A DNA stretch of 46,774 nucleotides, taken from Bordetella parapertussis. GTDB lineage: Bacteria; Pseudomonadota; Gammaproteobacteria; Burkholderiales; Burkholderiaceae_C. Shown here piece by piece: positions 33,220 to 41,815 of the stretch. Position 1 is the first letter of the stretch. Every line of letters starts with the position of its first letter. The notes beneath the pieces were generated by a model that was not told the DNA's origin, did not search any database, and saw nothing but the letters and a program-made list of their open reading frames with translations. The stretch is from assembly GCA_945901125.1 (NCBI GenBank), contig CAMDKD010000021.1, forward strand, positions 1-46,774. The letters are read 5' to 3'. Position numbers and translations under genes: made by a program.

Positions 33220-33429
33220 GGCGGGTTTGGATCATTGCGAGAAGCTCTGATAGTACAAGGCATCGCCGCCATCGACCACCCATCACTTCGGCTGCATGGT
33301 TTGTCAGGTCGAATGCAAGGTGTGCACTCAGTTTCCATCAACCTGTCGTACCGCATCACATTGGAGTTGCTGATTCACGATCAAAAAATCATTCCTTTGA
33401 ATGTGGGCAACCATGATGCGGTCTACTGA
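33220..33429 (+). pseudogene. Remnant of a RelE/ParE-type toxin
   Basis: The open stretch of about 70 codons from 33220 ends at TGA 33427. Its reading SLRLHGLSGRMQGVHSVSIN...YRITLEL and the final IPLNVGNHDAVY look like the C-terminal half of RelE/StbE or ParE toxins, which carry an H-x-L-x-G loop, SxxINxxYR strand and end near GxHDxVY. The N-terminal helices are missing and only a TTG codon is available as a start near 33235. No antitoxin gene is adjacent. It sits in the 364-base gap between aroC and the metY-type gene; the rest of that gap shows no gene. Confidence 0.62.
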
Positions 33430-33546
33430 AACTGCCTGAAGCTAAATCAGGACCAACTTTAAATCTGTCTCAAAATTGCAGGTCAATGGCCGCTAGTTTG
33501 AAGGCATGCTTCACAATCACCACCTCCACCCTAGCCTGAGGTTCCC

Positions 33547-34854
33547 ATGCCCGGATACGCCGACCCCCATTTCGATACGCTGGCTCTGCACGCCGGCAGC
33601 CAGCCTGACCCCGCCACCGGCGCGCGCGCTGTCCCGATTCACCTGACCACCTCGTTTGTCTTTGAGTCCTCGGACCAGGCGGCGTCTCTTTTTAACCTCG
33701 AGCGAGCCGGTCACGTCTATAGCCGCATCAGCAACCCGACCACCGCTGTTTTTGAGCAGCGTATCGCCGCTTTGGAAGGCGGCATAGGCGCCATCGCCAC
33801 TGCAAGCGGCCAAGCCGCCTTGCACCTGAGCGTGGCCACGCTCATGGGCGCGGGCTCGCACATCGTCGCCAGTTCGGCCCTGTATGGCGGTTCGCACAAT
33901 CTGCTGCACTACACCATGCGCCGCTTCGGTATTGAAACCACTTTCGTGCATCCCAATGACATAGACGCATGGCGTGCCGCCATCCGCCCGAACACCAAGC
34001 TGTTGTTCGGCGAGACCGTGGGCAACCCGGGCTTGGATGTGCTGGACATTCCGGTGGTCTCGCAGATCGCGCATGAGCACGGCGTGCCTTTGCTGGTCGA
34101 TGCCACTTTGTCCACGCCGTATTTGCTGCAACCGCTGTCTTTAGGTGCGGATCTGCTGTACCACTCAGCGACCAAATTTTTAAGCGGCCACGGCACGGTG
34201 ATCGGCGGTGTGGTGGTCGACGGCGGTTCTTTTGATTGGGAAAAGAGCGGCAAATTCCCCGAGTTGACCGAGCGCTACGAAGGCTTTCACAACATGGTGT
34301 TCTCCGAGGAAAGCACGGTAGGTGCATTCTTGCTTCGCGCACGTCGCGAAGGCTTGCGCGACTTCGGCGCCTGCCTGAGCCCGCACTCTGCTTGGTTGAT
34401 TTTGCAAGGCATGGAAACACTGCCTTTGCGCATGGAAAGGCATTTGGCCAACACCGAAAAAATCGTCGAGTTTTTATCGGCGCATCCGCTGGTATCGCGC
34501 GTCGGTCACCCGTTGATGGAAAGCCACCCCAGCCACGCGCTGGCGCAAAAGCTGTTGCGTGGCGGTGCCAGAGGCGCGGGCTCGGTGTTCAGCTTTGACA
34601 TAGCGGGCACACGCGCGCAAGGTCGTGCGTTCATCGAAGCATTGAAACTGTTCAGCCATTTGGCGAATGTGGGAGACAGCAAATCGCTGGTGATCCACCC
34701 GGCCAGCACCACGCATTTCCGCATGAGCGACGAGGCGTTGGCGTCTGCCGGTATTGGCGCTGGAACTATCCGTTTGTCTGTCGGACTGGAAGACCCGGCC
34801 GATTTGATCGATGATTTAAAGCGTGCCTTGCGTGCCGCTGAAAAAGCCGCTTAA
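33547..34854 (+). CDS. O-acetyl/O-succinylhomoserine sulfhydrylase (MetY/MetZ-type)
   Basis: This PLP enzyme of the Cys/Met-metabolism family makes homocysteine directly from an activated homoserine and sulfide. The 435-residue protein has FDTLALHAGSQPDPATGARA, YSRISNPTT, and the PLP lysine Lys210 in YHSATKFLSGHG. The length near 430 residues favours the O-acetylhomoserine type (MetY), but succinyl use cannot be excluded. TGAGGTT before the ATG is a fair ribosome binding site. I see no SAM riboswitch in the leader. An alpha/beta hydrolase follows after 11 bases. Confidence 0.93.
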   Translation: MPGYADPHFDTLALHAGSQPDPATGARAVPIHLTTSFVFESSDQAASLFNLERAGHVYSRISNPTTAVFEQRIAALEGGIGAIATASGQAALHLSVATLMGAGSHIVASSALYGGSHNLLHYTMRRFGIETTFVHPNDIDAWRAAIRPNTKLLFGETVGNPGLDVLDIPVVSQIAHEHGVPLLVDATLSTPYLLQPLSLGADLLYHSATKFLSGHGTVIGGVVVDGGSFDWEKSGKFPELTERYEGFHNMVFSEESTVGAFLLRARREGLRDFGACLSPHSAWLILQGMETLPLRMERHLANTEKIVEFLSAHPLVSRVGHPLMESHPSHALAQKLLRGGARGAGSVFSFDIAGTRAQGRAFIEALKLFSHLANVGDSKSLVIHPASTTHFRMSDEALASAGIGAGTIRLSVGLEDPADLIDDLKRALRAAEKAA

Positions 34855-34865
34855 AGGAACACGCC

Positions 34866-35678
34866 ATGTACATCGATGTGAACGGTCACCGCAGTTACGC
34901 CTATACCGGCGGCAAAGATTTCAATCCGGCTCAACCCACGCTCGTGCTGGTGCACGGCGTGTTGTGCGACCACAGTGTGTGGCTGCTGCAAAGCCGCTAC
35001 CTGGCGCACCATAGCTGGAACGTGCTGGCTATTGACCTGCCCGGTCACTGCAAAAGCGCAGGCGCGCCACCGGCCACAGTGCAAGAAGGCGCAGCCTTTG
35101 TCAAAGGTTTGCTGGACGCGCTGGACATTAAACAAGCTGCCTTGACTGGCCACAGTTTCGGCTCGCTGATTTGTTTGCAAGCTGCGGCTGACTTGGGCGC
35201 ACGGGTCACGCATTTGGCGCTGGTCGGCACGGCTTACCCGATGCAAGTCTCGCAAGTTTTGCTGGATGCGTCACGCGACACACCGGCCAAAGCCTTGCAG
35301 ATGACGAATGTGTTTTCACGCGCCACACTTGCGCCGCCGTCGGGTGCGGGCAGTTGGGTGTTCGGCGCCAGCCTGGCGCTGGGGCGCCGCGTGTTAGCCA
35401 GTAACACCGGCGTGAATGTTTTTTACACCGGCTTTAACGCTTGCAACAGCTACGACCAGGGCTTGCAGGCCATGGCGGCGGTGAAGTGTCCGGTGTTGAT
35501 GGTGCTGGGCGACGCCGATCAAATGACCACGCCCAAAGGCGCACAGCCTTTGATCAAACAAGCCAAGGAAAGCGGTATTGCGTTGAAAGTGGTGATGATC
35601 CCTCACGGTCACCACCAGATGAGCGAGTCGCCGGATGAAACACTGGATGCCTTGAATGCGTTTTTAAGCGGAACCTGA
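34866..35678 (+). CDS. Alpha/beta hydrolase
   Basis: The 270-residue protein has an oxyanion-loop motif LVHGVLCDHSVW, then nucleophile Ser97 in GHSFGS, with likely acid in GDADQMTT and base His in HGHHQMSE. It is a cytoplasmic alpha/beta hydrolase with no signal peptide; the substrate is unknown. Such hydrolases beside homoserine sulfhydrylases may act on esters, but nothing here shows it. TTAAAGGA precedes the ATG. It ends before a nine-base stem. Confidence 0.82.
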   Translation: MYIDVNGHRSYAYTGGKDFNPAQPTLVLVHGVLCDHSVWLLQSRYLAHHSWNVLAIDLPGHCKSAGAPPATVQEGAAFVKGLLDALDIKQAALTGHSFGSLICLQAAADLGARVTHLALVGTAYPMQVSQVLLDASRDTPAKALQMTNVFSRATLAPPSGAGSWVFGASLALGRRVLASNTGVNVFYTGFNACNSYDQGLQAMAAVKCPVLMVLGDADQMTTPKGAQPLIKQAKESGIALKVVMIPHGHHQMSESPDETLDALNAFLSGT

Positions 35679-35689
35679 TTTATATATGC

Positions 35690-35717
35690 GCTGACACAGC
35701 CTAACGCTTGTGTCAGC
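35690..35717. terminator. Stem-loop between convergent genes
   Basis: GCTGACACA (35690-35698) and TGTGTCAGC (35709-35717) form a perfect nine-base stem with a ten-base loop. It lies between the hydrolase (plus) and the di-haem gene (minus) and is likely a bidirectional terminator, though the T tails are short on both sides. Confidence 0.6.
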
Positions 35718-35726
35718 ACTTTCGCA

Positions 35727-37124
35727 CTAAAGAGAATTCACAAAACTCAAAAGCGACTGGCGATCCACAGCCGGTAATCGCTTGTAACTGTCCGCCGCTT
35801 TTTTGGCTTCACCGCCATGCCACAAAATAGCTTCCTCGACATTGCGTGCCCGTCCATCGTGCAGCAAAAACATACCGCCGTTGACGCGATCTGCCAAACC
35901 GACGCCCCACAGCGGCGCGGTGCGCCAGTCGTTACCGCCGGCCTTGAAATCGGGCCTGCCATCTGCCAAATCAGGGCCCATGTCGTGCAACAGCAAGTCG
36001 GTGAACGCGGCAAATGTTTCGTGCTCTATGGCCGGTAACGCCGGGTAGCTGCCGGTTTTCATGTAAGGCACATGGCAAACGGCGCATTGCAAGTCGGCAA
36101 ATAATTTTTCACCACGCTCTGTTTGCGGGTCGTTGTGCTTGCGCGCACGCGGTGCCGCAGTGGCGCGCATGAAAAAATTCACCGCGTTCCAAGCCTGGTC
36201 GTTCAACTCGGGTTTGGCGTATTTAGACACAGATTCGTAACAAGCGGTTTGAGTCAGTGTGCAATCCTGGTCCGGGTAAAGAGACGTGGTCACACCGACA
36301 TCTCCCAGATGAGCGGCAGCCACCTGTTGGTTGATGGACGGCTGGTTGGCTTTCCAGCCGAAACGACCGAGTTTGCGTTTGAAGCTGGCGTCGTCCGCCA
36401 CGTAGTTCGGGCGGCCGTTAAAACCCAGCGCTTTTTGCGCAGCAGCAATAGCCAGTATGTCAGCCTCAGGCACGGCTTCCAAATAACCCAGACCGAACAA
36501 GGCAGGACCATTTCTTACCGACTTCAATACGTTGTCATCGATAGGGCCGAATTTTTCATTGGTGATTTTCAACTCGGGCCGGCGCAGTTCGACTTCTGTG
36601 CCATCAGCCAGCTTGACTGTATGCGGCAGCCAGCGGATATACACATCGGCTTCGCCGGTACGGGGTTCGACCACGCCGCCCTCTAAAGTAAACACCTGTA
36701 ACTGGCTGTCATACGCTGGATGCGGCATGGTTTCGTCTGTGCCGGGTTTGGGTACAGACAAACGCACCAGTTGTTGAAACACCGGTTTATTGAGTTGTTG
36801 GGTGGTGATGCCGCGCCCGTTGTTGATGTGACAACCCGAGCAAGCGTTGGCCAGAAAAAACGGGCCCATGCCCCAGACACCATCCAACCGCGGCGCAAAC
36901 GTCCAGATGGTGTTGAAATGATTTTTTCCGGCCTCGTGCAATTGCATTTGATCCGGGTCGAGCTTGGCCACTGGTTGTAAATACAACTGGGCATCAGGCG
37001 TACATTGTTTGGTGACGGCATTCCATACGCAATCGTCATTGGCATTGGAATACCCGGAGCTAACGAACAGCGCCATGCCTGCTAGCACCAAGCCGTTAAC
37101 AACATGACGTAAATGTTTGTTCAT
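35727..37124 (-). CDS. Di-haem oxidoreductase of the DUF1111 family
   Basis: The 465-residue protein has a signal peptide (about residues 1-28) and two haem c motifs: CSGCH (95-99) and CAVCH (347-351). The segment GPALFGLGYLEAVPEADI and RFGWKANQPS are characteristic of DUF1111, sometimes called thiol oxidoreductase or di-haem cytochrome c peroxidase-like. It acts in the periplasm; substrate and role are unproven. Two cysteines near the mature N-terminus (DDCVWNAVTKQC) are an addition. A TetR regulator gene lies 95 bases upstream on the same strand, so it may be its target. Confidence 0.88.
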   Translation of the reverse strand: MNKHLRHVVNGLVLAGMALFVSSGYSNANDDCVWNAVTKQCTPDAQLYLQPVAKLDPDQMQLHEAGKNHFNTIWTFAPRLDGVWGMGPFFLANACSGCHINNGRGITTQQLNKPVFQQLVRLSVPKPGTDETMPHPAYDSQLQVFTLEGGVVEPRTGEADVYIRWLPHTVKLADGTEVELRRPELKITNEKFGPIDDNVLKSVRNGPALFGLGYLEAVPEADILAIAAAQKALGFNGRPNYVADDASFKRKLGRFGWKANQPSINQQVAAAHLGDVGVTTSLYPDQDCTLTQTACYESVSKYAKPELNDQAWNAVNFFMRATAAPRARKHNDPQTERGEKLFADLQCAVCHVPYMKTGSYPALPAIEHETFAAFTDLLLHDMGPDLADGRPDFKAGGNDWRTAPLWGVGLADRVNGGMFLLHDGRARNVEEAILWHGGEAKKAADSYKRLPAVDRQSLLSFVNSL

Positions 37125-37219
37125 CCGACAATTTTAAGTTCGGCTGTAAATGACTTGTATTGCGGATATCCCGCGTTTTTATATAAAAACAGGTCTCCGT
37201 TCAGGGCTGAACAGGCTTA

Positions 37220-37816
37220 TCAGGCGTGTGATTTGTCTGCGGTATGGGCTTCAGCCGCCAGAAAATCAAAGCCGGTATGAATCACTTCCTGCAGCTGAGC
37301 CCTGGGGATTTTGCGGCGGCTGCTCATTTGTAAACCTTCGGTGAAAACGGACAGGTAATTACCCAAACGCTTGGCCAGCGGCTGCGGGCAGCCCATTTGC
37401 ACAAACCATTCGACACGCCATGCATCCATGACTTCCAATTTATCGCGCAGGATTTTGACCAATTCGTCATCCACATCAGCCAATTCAACCGCGATATTCA
37501 CCAGCATACAGCCCATGTGCGCCCGGGGGTTTTGGGTATGCACAAAATTGGTGAGGTACGCCTCGCGAATATCTTCTACAGAGATACCGTTCTTAGAGAT
37601 TCGCAGATGGTCTTTGTTAATACCGTCCAGGTAAGTGTCTAGGCAATCAATAAATAAAGACTTTTTGTCTTTGAAGGTGGCGTAAAAACTGCTTCGACCG
37701 ATTTGCATGCGCTCGCATAACAAATCCAGCGTAGCTGCCTGATAACCCTTGCTCCAAAATAATTTAATCGCCGCTTTTTTAGCGGTTGGAATATCAAATT
37801 CAAGATGTCGTCCCAT
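37220..37816 (-). CDS. TetR-family transcriptional regulator
   Basis: The 198-residue protein has an N-terminal TetR DNA-binding domain (AAIKLFWSKGYQAATLDLLCERM, then RSSFYATFKDKKSLF) and a C-terminal ligand domain with LGCMLVNIAVE-like sequence. ATG 37816 is chosen over the TTG at 37822. The -10-like TAAGAT is exactly six bases before this ATG with no ribosome binding site. The upstream region is very AT-rich and holds a perfect ten-base inverted repeat. The closest likely target is the downstream di-haem gene or itself. Confidence 0.9.
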   Translation of the reverse strand: MGRHLEFDIPTAKKAAIKLFWSKGYQAATLDLLCERMQIGRSSFYATFKDKKSLFIDCLDTYLDGINKDHLRISKNGISVEDIREAYLTNFVHTQNPRAHMGCMLVNIAVELADVDDELVKILRDKLEVMDAWRVEWFVQMGCPQPLAKRLGNYLSVFTEGLQMSSRRKIPRAQLQEVIHTGFDFLAAEAHTADKSHA

Positions 37817-37822
37817 AGTCAA

Positions 37823-37890
37823 TATCTTAATACATATTTCATAAAATCAAATAATTAATTAATAAATTTAAATTTACATTTATTAAGATA
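37823..37890. repeat. Ten-base inverted repeat upstream of tetR-type gene
   Basis: TATCTTAATA (37823-37832) and TATTAAGATA (37881-37890) are perfect inverted copies 48 bases apart in an AT-rich gap of about 100 bases. The first overlaps the -10 region of the regulator gene. They could be paired half-sites for the regulator or form a stem in RNA. AT-rich composition raises the chance of coincidence. Confidence 0.4.
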
Positions 37891-37914
37891 GCATTAATGA
37901 ATTAATTAAAATAA

Positions 37915-39150
37915 TCAAAGTTTTCTTATTTCCAAGCTTTGTTCTGACATCACATCAGCCAGCACCCAATCTTGCCACTGCCGGTGCATGCCACCGCTAC
38001 CCGGCTCCTGCGCCAGCAGCAAAACCGACATCAGCGGTGCCAGGTGCGTAGTCTGCGTATCGATCAGCAACACATAACGCGGTGCCTGCCCGGGCGTGTC
38101 TTCGTTCAACAACCCCACCCAGTCCAGTTGCTGTAATTGCTCCAGCACCTGTTGCATTTGCAAAGGATCGGCTTGCAGGCCTTCAGCCAAACTGGTCAAT
38201 GAAGCGCCGTGCAGCCCGCCGGTTTGTGCTTTCTTGAGTTCGCGCAAAGTATCCAGTGCCAGTTGGAAGGGCGCGCCGGGCGCTTGCGTATCCCGCACAT
38301 GGCCCATGGCCAGGCCCGGCCAACTAGCGACCAACACGGCACCCAGCAGCACAATCACCCAGGACATGTAAATCCAGACCAGCAAAATCGGCAAGGTGGC
38401 GAATGCGCCATAGACCAGCGAAAAAGTCGACATGTTCGCCAAGTACCAGGTCAATAAACCGCGGGCGATTTCCACCACCAGTGTGGTCAACAAACTGCCG
38501 CCCAGCACCTGTCGCCAGGGCACATGTGTGTTCGGCACAAAGCGGTAAAGCGCTGAAATGCCGCCCCACAGCAGCACAAACTCCAGCACATCCAGCGCCT
38601 GTTTCATGGCCGGGCTTTGGCTGCGCAGCGAACCGCCGGACCAGGTGATGACCGAGGCCATGGTCACCAGACCGGCGGCCACCAGCACCGGGCCCAAGGT
38701 CAGCACCGCCCAATACAACAACAGCCGTTGGCCCCAGGGTCTGGGTTTGGTGACCCGCCAGATGGCGTTCAAACTGCGGTCTATGGTGAACACCAGCGCC
38801 AGCGCCGAAAACATCAGCGCCGCAAAACTCACCACGCCCAAGCGGCTGGCCTTGTTGGTGAACTGAGTCAAATAGCCCAGCACCTGGCGCGAAATACTGT
38901 CGGGGATCAAGCTTTCAATCAACCAGCGTTGCAACACGTTTTGAAACTGGTCAAACAGCGGAAACACCGTCACCACGGCCAGCGCAACAGTGATCAGCGG
39001 CACCAATGCAATCGTGGTGGTGAAGGTGAGCGCACCGGCGGTCTGGCCCAGACGGCCTTCAGCAAAACGCTGGCTCAGGCGCCGCCCGGTCTTGCGCCAC
39101 GGGAACTGTTGCAGCTTGCGCAAGCTGGCAGAGATATACGAGACAATCAT
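37915..39150 (-). CDS. YihY/BrkB-family inner membrane protein
   Basis: The protein of about 411 residues has six hydrophobic helices and the family segment LTFTTTIALVPLITVALAVVTVFPLF, and a C-terminal cytoplasmic helix-turn-helix-like part with SLAEGLQADPLQMQQVLEQLQ. It is often mislabelled ribonuclease BN; the true role is not settled. ATG 39150 or 39162 are likely starts; the frame runs back to 39366 but that part overlaps DUF2069. It is divergent from DUF2069 with starts only 10 bases apart or overlapping. Confidence 0.87.
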   Translation of the reverse strand: MIVSYISASLRKLQQFPWRKTGRRLSQRFAEGRLGQTAGALTFTTTIALVPLITVALAVVTVFPLFDQFQNVLQRWLIESLIPDSISRQVLGYLTQFTNKASRLGVVSFAALMFSALALVFTIDRSLNAIWRVTKPRPWGQRLLLYWAVLTLGPVLVAAGLVTMASVITWSGGSLRSQSPAMKQALDVLEFVLLWGGISALYRFVPNTHVPWRQVLGGSLLTTLVVEIARGLLTWYLANMSTFSLVYGAFATLPILLVWIYMSWVIVLLGAVLVASWPGLAMGHVRDTQAPGAPFQLALDTLRELKKAQTGGLHGASLTSLAEGLQADPLQMQQVLEQLQQLDWVGLLNEDTPGQAPRYVLLIDTQTTHLAPLMSVLLLAQEPGSGGMHRQWQDWVLADVMSEQSLEIRKL

Positions 39151-39160
39151 GGTCTCTATC

Positions 39161-39610
39161 ATGCCATTGAACACAACCCCTACCCCTGCTGCTTTCAGAC
39201 ACGCGCAACTCACCCGCATACTGGCGGTGGGCAGCCTGCTGGGGCTTATTGTGTTGTCGCTGGCATGGGAACTGTGGCTGGCCCCGCTGCGCCCCGGCGG
39301 TTCTTGGCTGGTGCTTAAAGCGTTGCCCTTGTGCCTGCCGTTGGCGGGTTTGCTGAAAAACCGCATGTATACCTACCGCTGGGTCACACTGGTGGTGTGG
39401 CTGTATTTCGCCGAAGGCGTGATACGCATGAATGGCGACCGCTGGCCAAGCAATCTGTATGCTGGAATTGAAGTGGCGCTGTGTCTGGTCTTGTTCGCCG
39501 CCAGTGCCATGCATGTGCGCTGGCGACTGAAAGACGCGGCCTTGGCTCAGCAGCTTGCCGACAGTGCTCAGCCTGTATCTGAAACACCAGTTGAAGACTT
39601 GAAACCTTGA
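39161..39610 (+). CDS. DUF2069 membrane protein
   Basis: The 149-residue protein from ATG 39161 has about four membrane helices and the DUF2069 pattern: ILAVGSLLGLIVLSLAWELWLAPL, LPLCLPLAGLL, RMYTYRWVTLVVWLYFAEG. Its function is not known. An ATG at 39149 is also possible. Its start is within or next to the start region of the divergent yihY-type gene, so each gene's promoter must lie in the other's coding sequence. Its stop overlaps the TTG start of the FAD oxidase gene. Confidence 0.82.
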   Translation: MPLNTTPTPAAFRHAQLTRILAVGSLLGLIVLSLAWELWLAPLRPGGSWLVLKALPLCLPLAGLLKNRMYTYRWVTLVVWLYFAEGVIRMNGDRWPSNLYAGIEVALCLVLFAASAMHVRWRLKDAALAQQLADSAQPVSETPVEDLKP

Positions 39611-41019
39611 ACAGCTTGATAGAAACGCTTAAGCACATTGTCGGCCCGACACACGTGCTGACTGGTGAAGGCTTGACGGCTTATGAGCGCGACTGGCGCG
39701 GCCGTGAACACGGGCGAGCCCTGTGCGTGGTGCGACCGGGCAGCACCGCCGAAGTGTCTGCCGTGGTGAAAGTCTGTGCGGCGGTCGGCGCACCCATGGT
39801 GCCGCAAGGCGGCAACACCGGTTTGGTGATGGGCTCTACGCCCGACACCTCGGGGCGCGAAGTCGTCATCAATCTGCAGCGCATGAACCAAGTGCGCCAC
39901 ACAGACCCGGCCAACGCCACCCTCACCGCAGAAGCCGGTTGCATTCTTCAACAGGTGCAACAGACCGCCGACCAAGCGGGATTTTTGTTTGCACTGAGTC
40001 TGGCGTCCGAAGGCAGTTGTACTTTGGGTGGCAACTTGGCCAGCAACGCGGGTGGCACGCAAGTGCTGCGTTACGGCAATACGCGAGACCTGTGCCTGGG
40101 CCTGGAAGTGGTGACCGCGCAAGGCCATGTATGGCAAGGTTTAAGCGGCTTGCGCAAAGACAACACCGGCTACGACTTGCGGCATTTGTTCATAGGCAGC
40201 GAAGGCACGCTGGGCATCATCACCGCCGCCACCATGAAACTGTTTCCCAAACCGGCGGCGCAACGCACCGCTTGGGCCACCGTGTCCAGCGTGCAAGCCG
40301 CCATCGATTTGCTGGGCATGGCGCAGCAACAACTCGGCGCGGGGCTCACCGGTTTCGAGATGATGTCGCAAATGGCGCTCAGCCTGGTCGCCCGCCATTT
40401 CCCCGCATTGCAAGTGCCGCTGTGGAAGGATGCGCCCTACTGCGTGCTGCTTGAACTCAGTGACACCGAGTCCGAAGCGCATGCTGAACAACGTTTGGAA
40501 CAACTGCTGAGTGCGGCGCTAGAAAAAAACGTGGCCGGTGATGTGGTGATCGCACAAAGCCTGGCGCAGTCGCGCGAACTCTGGCAGGTTCGCGAAAGCA
40601 TTTCATCGGCGCAGGCGGCAGAAGGCCTGAACATCAAACACGATATTTCGCTGCCGGTATCGGCCATCGCCGCGTTTGTCAAGCAAACCGATGCGGCTTT
40701 GGCAAATGCATTGCCGGGCATTCGCGTGGTGAATTTCGGGCATTTAGGTGACGGCAATTTGCACTACAACATCCAATGCCCCGAGGGCGCAGATGCGGCG
40801 CATTTTTTAAAGACACACGAACCCGCTGTGAACGACATGGTTTACGACGCCGTCATGTCTTTCGGTGGATCGGTCAGCGCCGAGCACGGCATAGGGCGCT
40901 TAAAAGCAGACAGCTTGCCGCAATACAAAGACCCGGTGGCGCTGCTGCTGATGCACAGCATCAAACAGGCGCTGGACCCGCAAAACCTGATGAATCCGGG
41001 GCGGGTTCTGATGAAGTGA
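39607..41019 (+). CDS. FAD-linked oxidase, D-2-hydroxyacid dehydrogenase (GlcD-like)
   Basis: The 470-residue protein has the FAD-binding PCMH segment (VPQGGNTGLVMGS; GSEGTLGIITAATMKLFP) and the C-terminal domain with GHLGDGNLHYNIQ and AEHGIGRLK. The family includes D-lactate, glycolate and D-2-hydroxyglutarate dehydrogenases; which substrate applies cannot be read. Translation seems to start at TTG 39607, overlapping the DUF2069 stop, and no ATG lies in the first residues. Its stop codon is part of a palindrome that is likely the operator of the next module. Confidence 0.88.
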   Translation: MNSLIETLKHIVGPTHVLTGEGLTAYERDWRGREHGRALCVVRPGSTAEVSAVVKVCAAVGAPMVPQGGNTGLVMGSTPDTSGREVVINLQRMNQVRHTDPANATLTAEAGCILQQVQQTADQAGFLFALSLASEGSCTLGGNLASNAGGTQVLRYGNTRDLCLGLEVVTAQGHVWQGLSGLRKDNTGYDLRHLFIGSEGTLGIITAATMKLFPKPAAQRTAWATVSSVQAAIDLLGMAQQQLGAGLTGFEMMSQMALSLVARHFPALQVPLWKDAPYCVLLELSDTESEAHAEQRLEQLLSAALEKNVAGDVVIAQSLAQSRELWQVRESISSAQAAEGLNIKHDISLPVSAIAAFVKQTDAALANALPGIRVVNFGHLGDGNLHYNIQCPEGADAAHFLKTHEPAVNDMVYDAVMSFGGSVSAEHGIGRLKADSLPQYKDPVALLLMHSIKQALDPQNLMNPGRVLMK

Positions 41020-41040
41020 TGCGATTGCATCAGATACAAT
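41017..41040. promoter_or_regulatory. Palindromic operator and -10 of the VapBC-type module
   Basis: TGATGCGATTGCATCA (41017-41032) is a perfect 6-4-6 palindrome that includes the TGA stop of the oxidase gene. It is followed by -10 hexamer TACAAT (41035-41040), and exactly six bases later by ATG 41047. Such an arrangement fits autorepression by the antitoxin-toxin complex. No good -35 is visible. Confidence 0.55.
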
Positions 41041-41046
41041 GTCATG

Positions 41047-41316
41047 ATGCGTACCACTTTAGACCTCGACGAAGACATTCTGGCCGTCGCCAAGTCCTTG
41101 GCCAAGGCCGGACAAACCACGGCCGGGCGCATCATTTCCGACACCATGCGCCGCGCCATTCAACTAGGTTTGGCAGATCCTGCACAGGCCCGCCCTTCAA
41201 CGGTTGTCGCCATGGAGCCGCAAGCGGTTTACGGTTTTGTGCCGCTGACCGCCCCGGGACAGCACATCGTCACCAGCGACATGGTGCGCGCCATACGCGA
41301 CGATATCGGCGAATGA
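41047..41316 (+). CDS. VapB-type antitoxin (ribbon-helix-helix)
   Basis: The 89-residue protein begins MRTTLDLDEDILAVAKSLA, a ribbon-helix-helix pattern of VapB antitoxins, followed by a toxin-binding tail. Two adjacent ATGs (41044, 41047) exist; the second is six bases after the -10. It overlaps the toxin gene by ATGA. The antitoxin should bind the operator palindrome upstream. Confidence 0.83.
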   Translation: MRTTLDLDEDILAVAKSLAKAGQTTAGRIISDTMRRAIQLGLADPAQARPSTVVAMEPQAVYGFVPLTAPGQHIVTSDMVRAIRDDIGE

Positions 41317-41747
41317 AACTGCGCGCCTTGCTCGACACCAGTGTGTTGATTGCGCTGCTGGATGCCAACCATATTCACCATCGCTTGTGCAGCCAATGGC
41401 TGTCCAAGCACACAGCGGGCTGGGCCAGTTGCCCCATCACGTTGAACGGCTGTGTGCGCATACTCTCGCAAGCTGCTTACCCGAACCGCTTGCCCATGCA
41501 CACCGTGGTTGCCGGTTTGCAGCAAGCCTTGCGTCACCCCATGCACGCGTTCTGGTCGGACGACATCAACCCATTGGATGCAAACGCTATTGACTGGCAG
41601 CAAGTGCTGCGCCCTGCGGACATCACCGACGCTTACCTGCTGGCGCTGGCGGTGCGGCACCAGGCTTGTCTGGTCACCTTAGACCAAGGTATTTCAGTGA
41701 AATGGGCGACGGGCGCTGACGAACAGCATTTGTTGCGCTTGGCTTAA
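41313..41747 (+). CDS. VapC-type toxin (PIN-domain ribonuclease)
   Basis: The 144-residue protein has PIN signature MKLRALLDTSVLIALLD, with catalytic Asp8, and later acidic residues around ITDAYLLAL (middle Asp) and LVTLDQGI (last Asp). VapC toxins cut tRNA or rRNA when freed from VapB. ATG 41313 overlaps the antitoxin stop (ATGA). The reading frame is open far upstream into the oxidase gene, but only this start gives a PIN domain. Confidence 0.87.
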   Translation: MKLRALLDTSVLIALLDANHIHHRLCSQWLSKHTAGWASCPITLNGCVRILSQAAYPNRLPMHTVVAGLQQALRHPMHAFWSDDINPLDANAIDWQQVLRPADITDAYLLALAVRHQACLVTLDQGISVKWATGADEQHLLRLA

Positions 41748-41815
41748 ACCCAAGGACTTGTGGCGGGTCAAACCGGAAAAGGCAGGCATTTCATCTTCCC
41801 AGAACAACTTCCTAT

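Noticed and set aside
33430..33546. SAM riboswitch before the metY-type gene
   Set aside because: No conserved SAM-I or SAM-II core is visible in this short leader.
35727..37124. MauG-type tryptophan-modifying enzyme
   Set aside because: Haem motifs and surrounding segments fit DUF1111 better and no mau genes are nearby.
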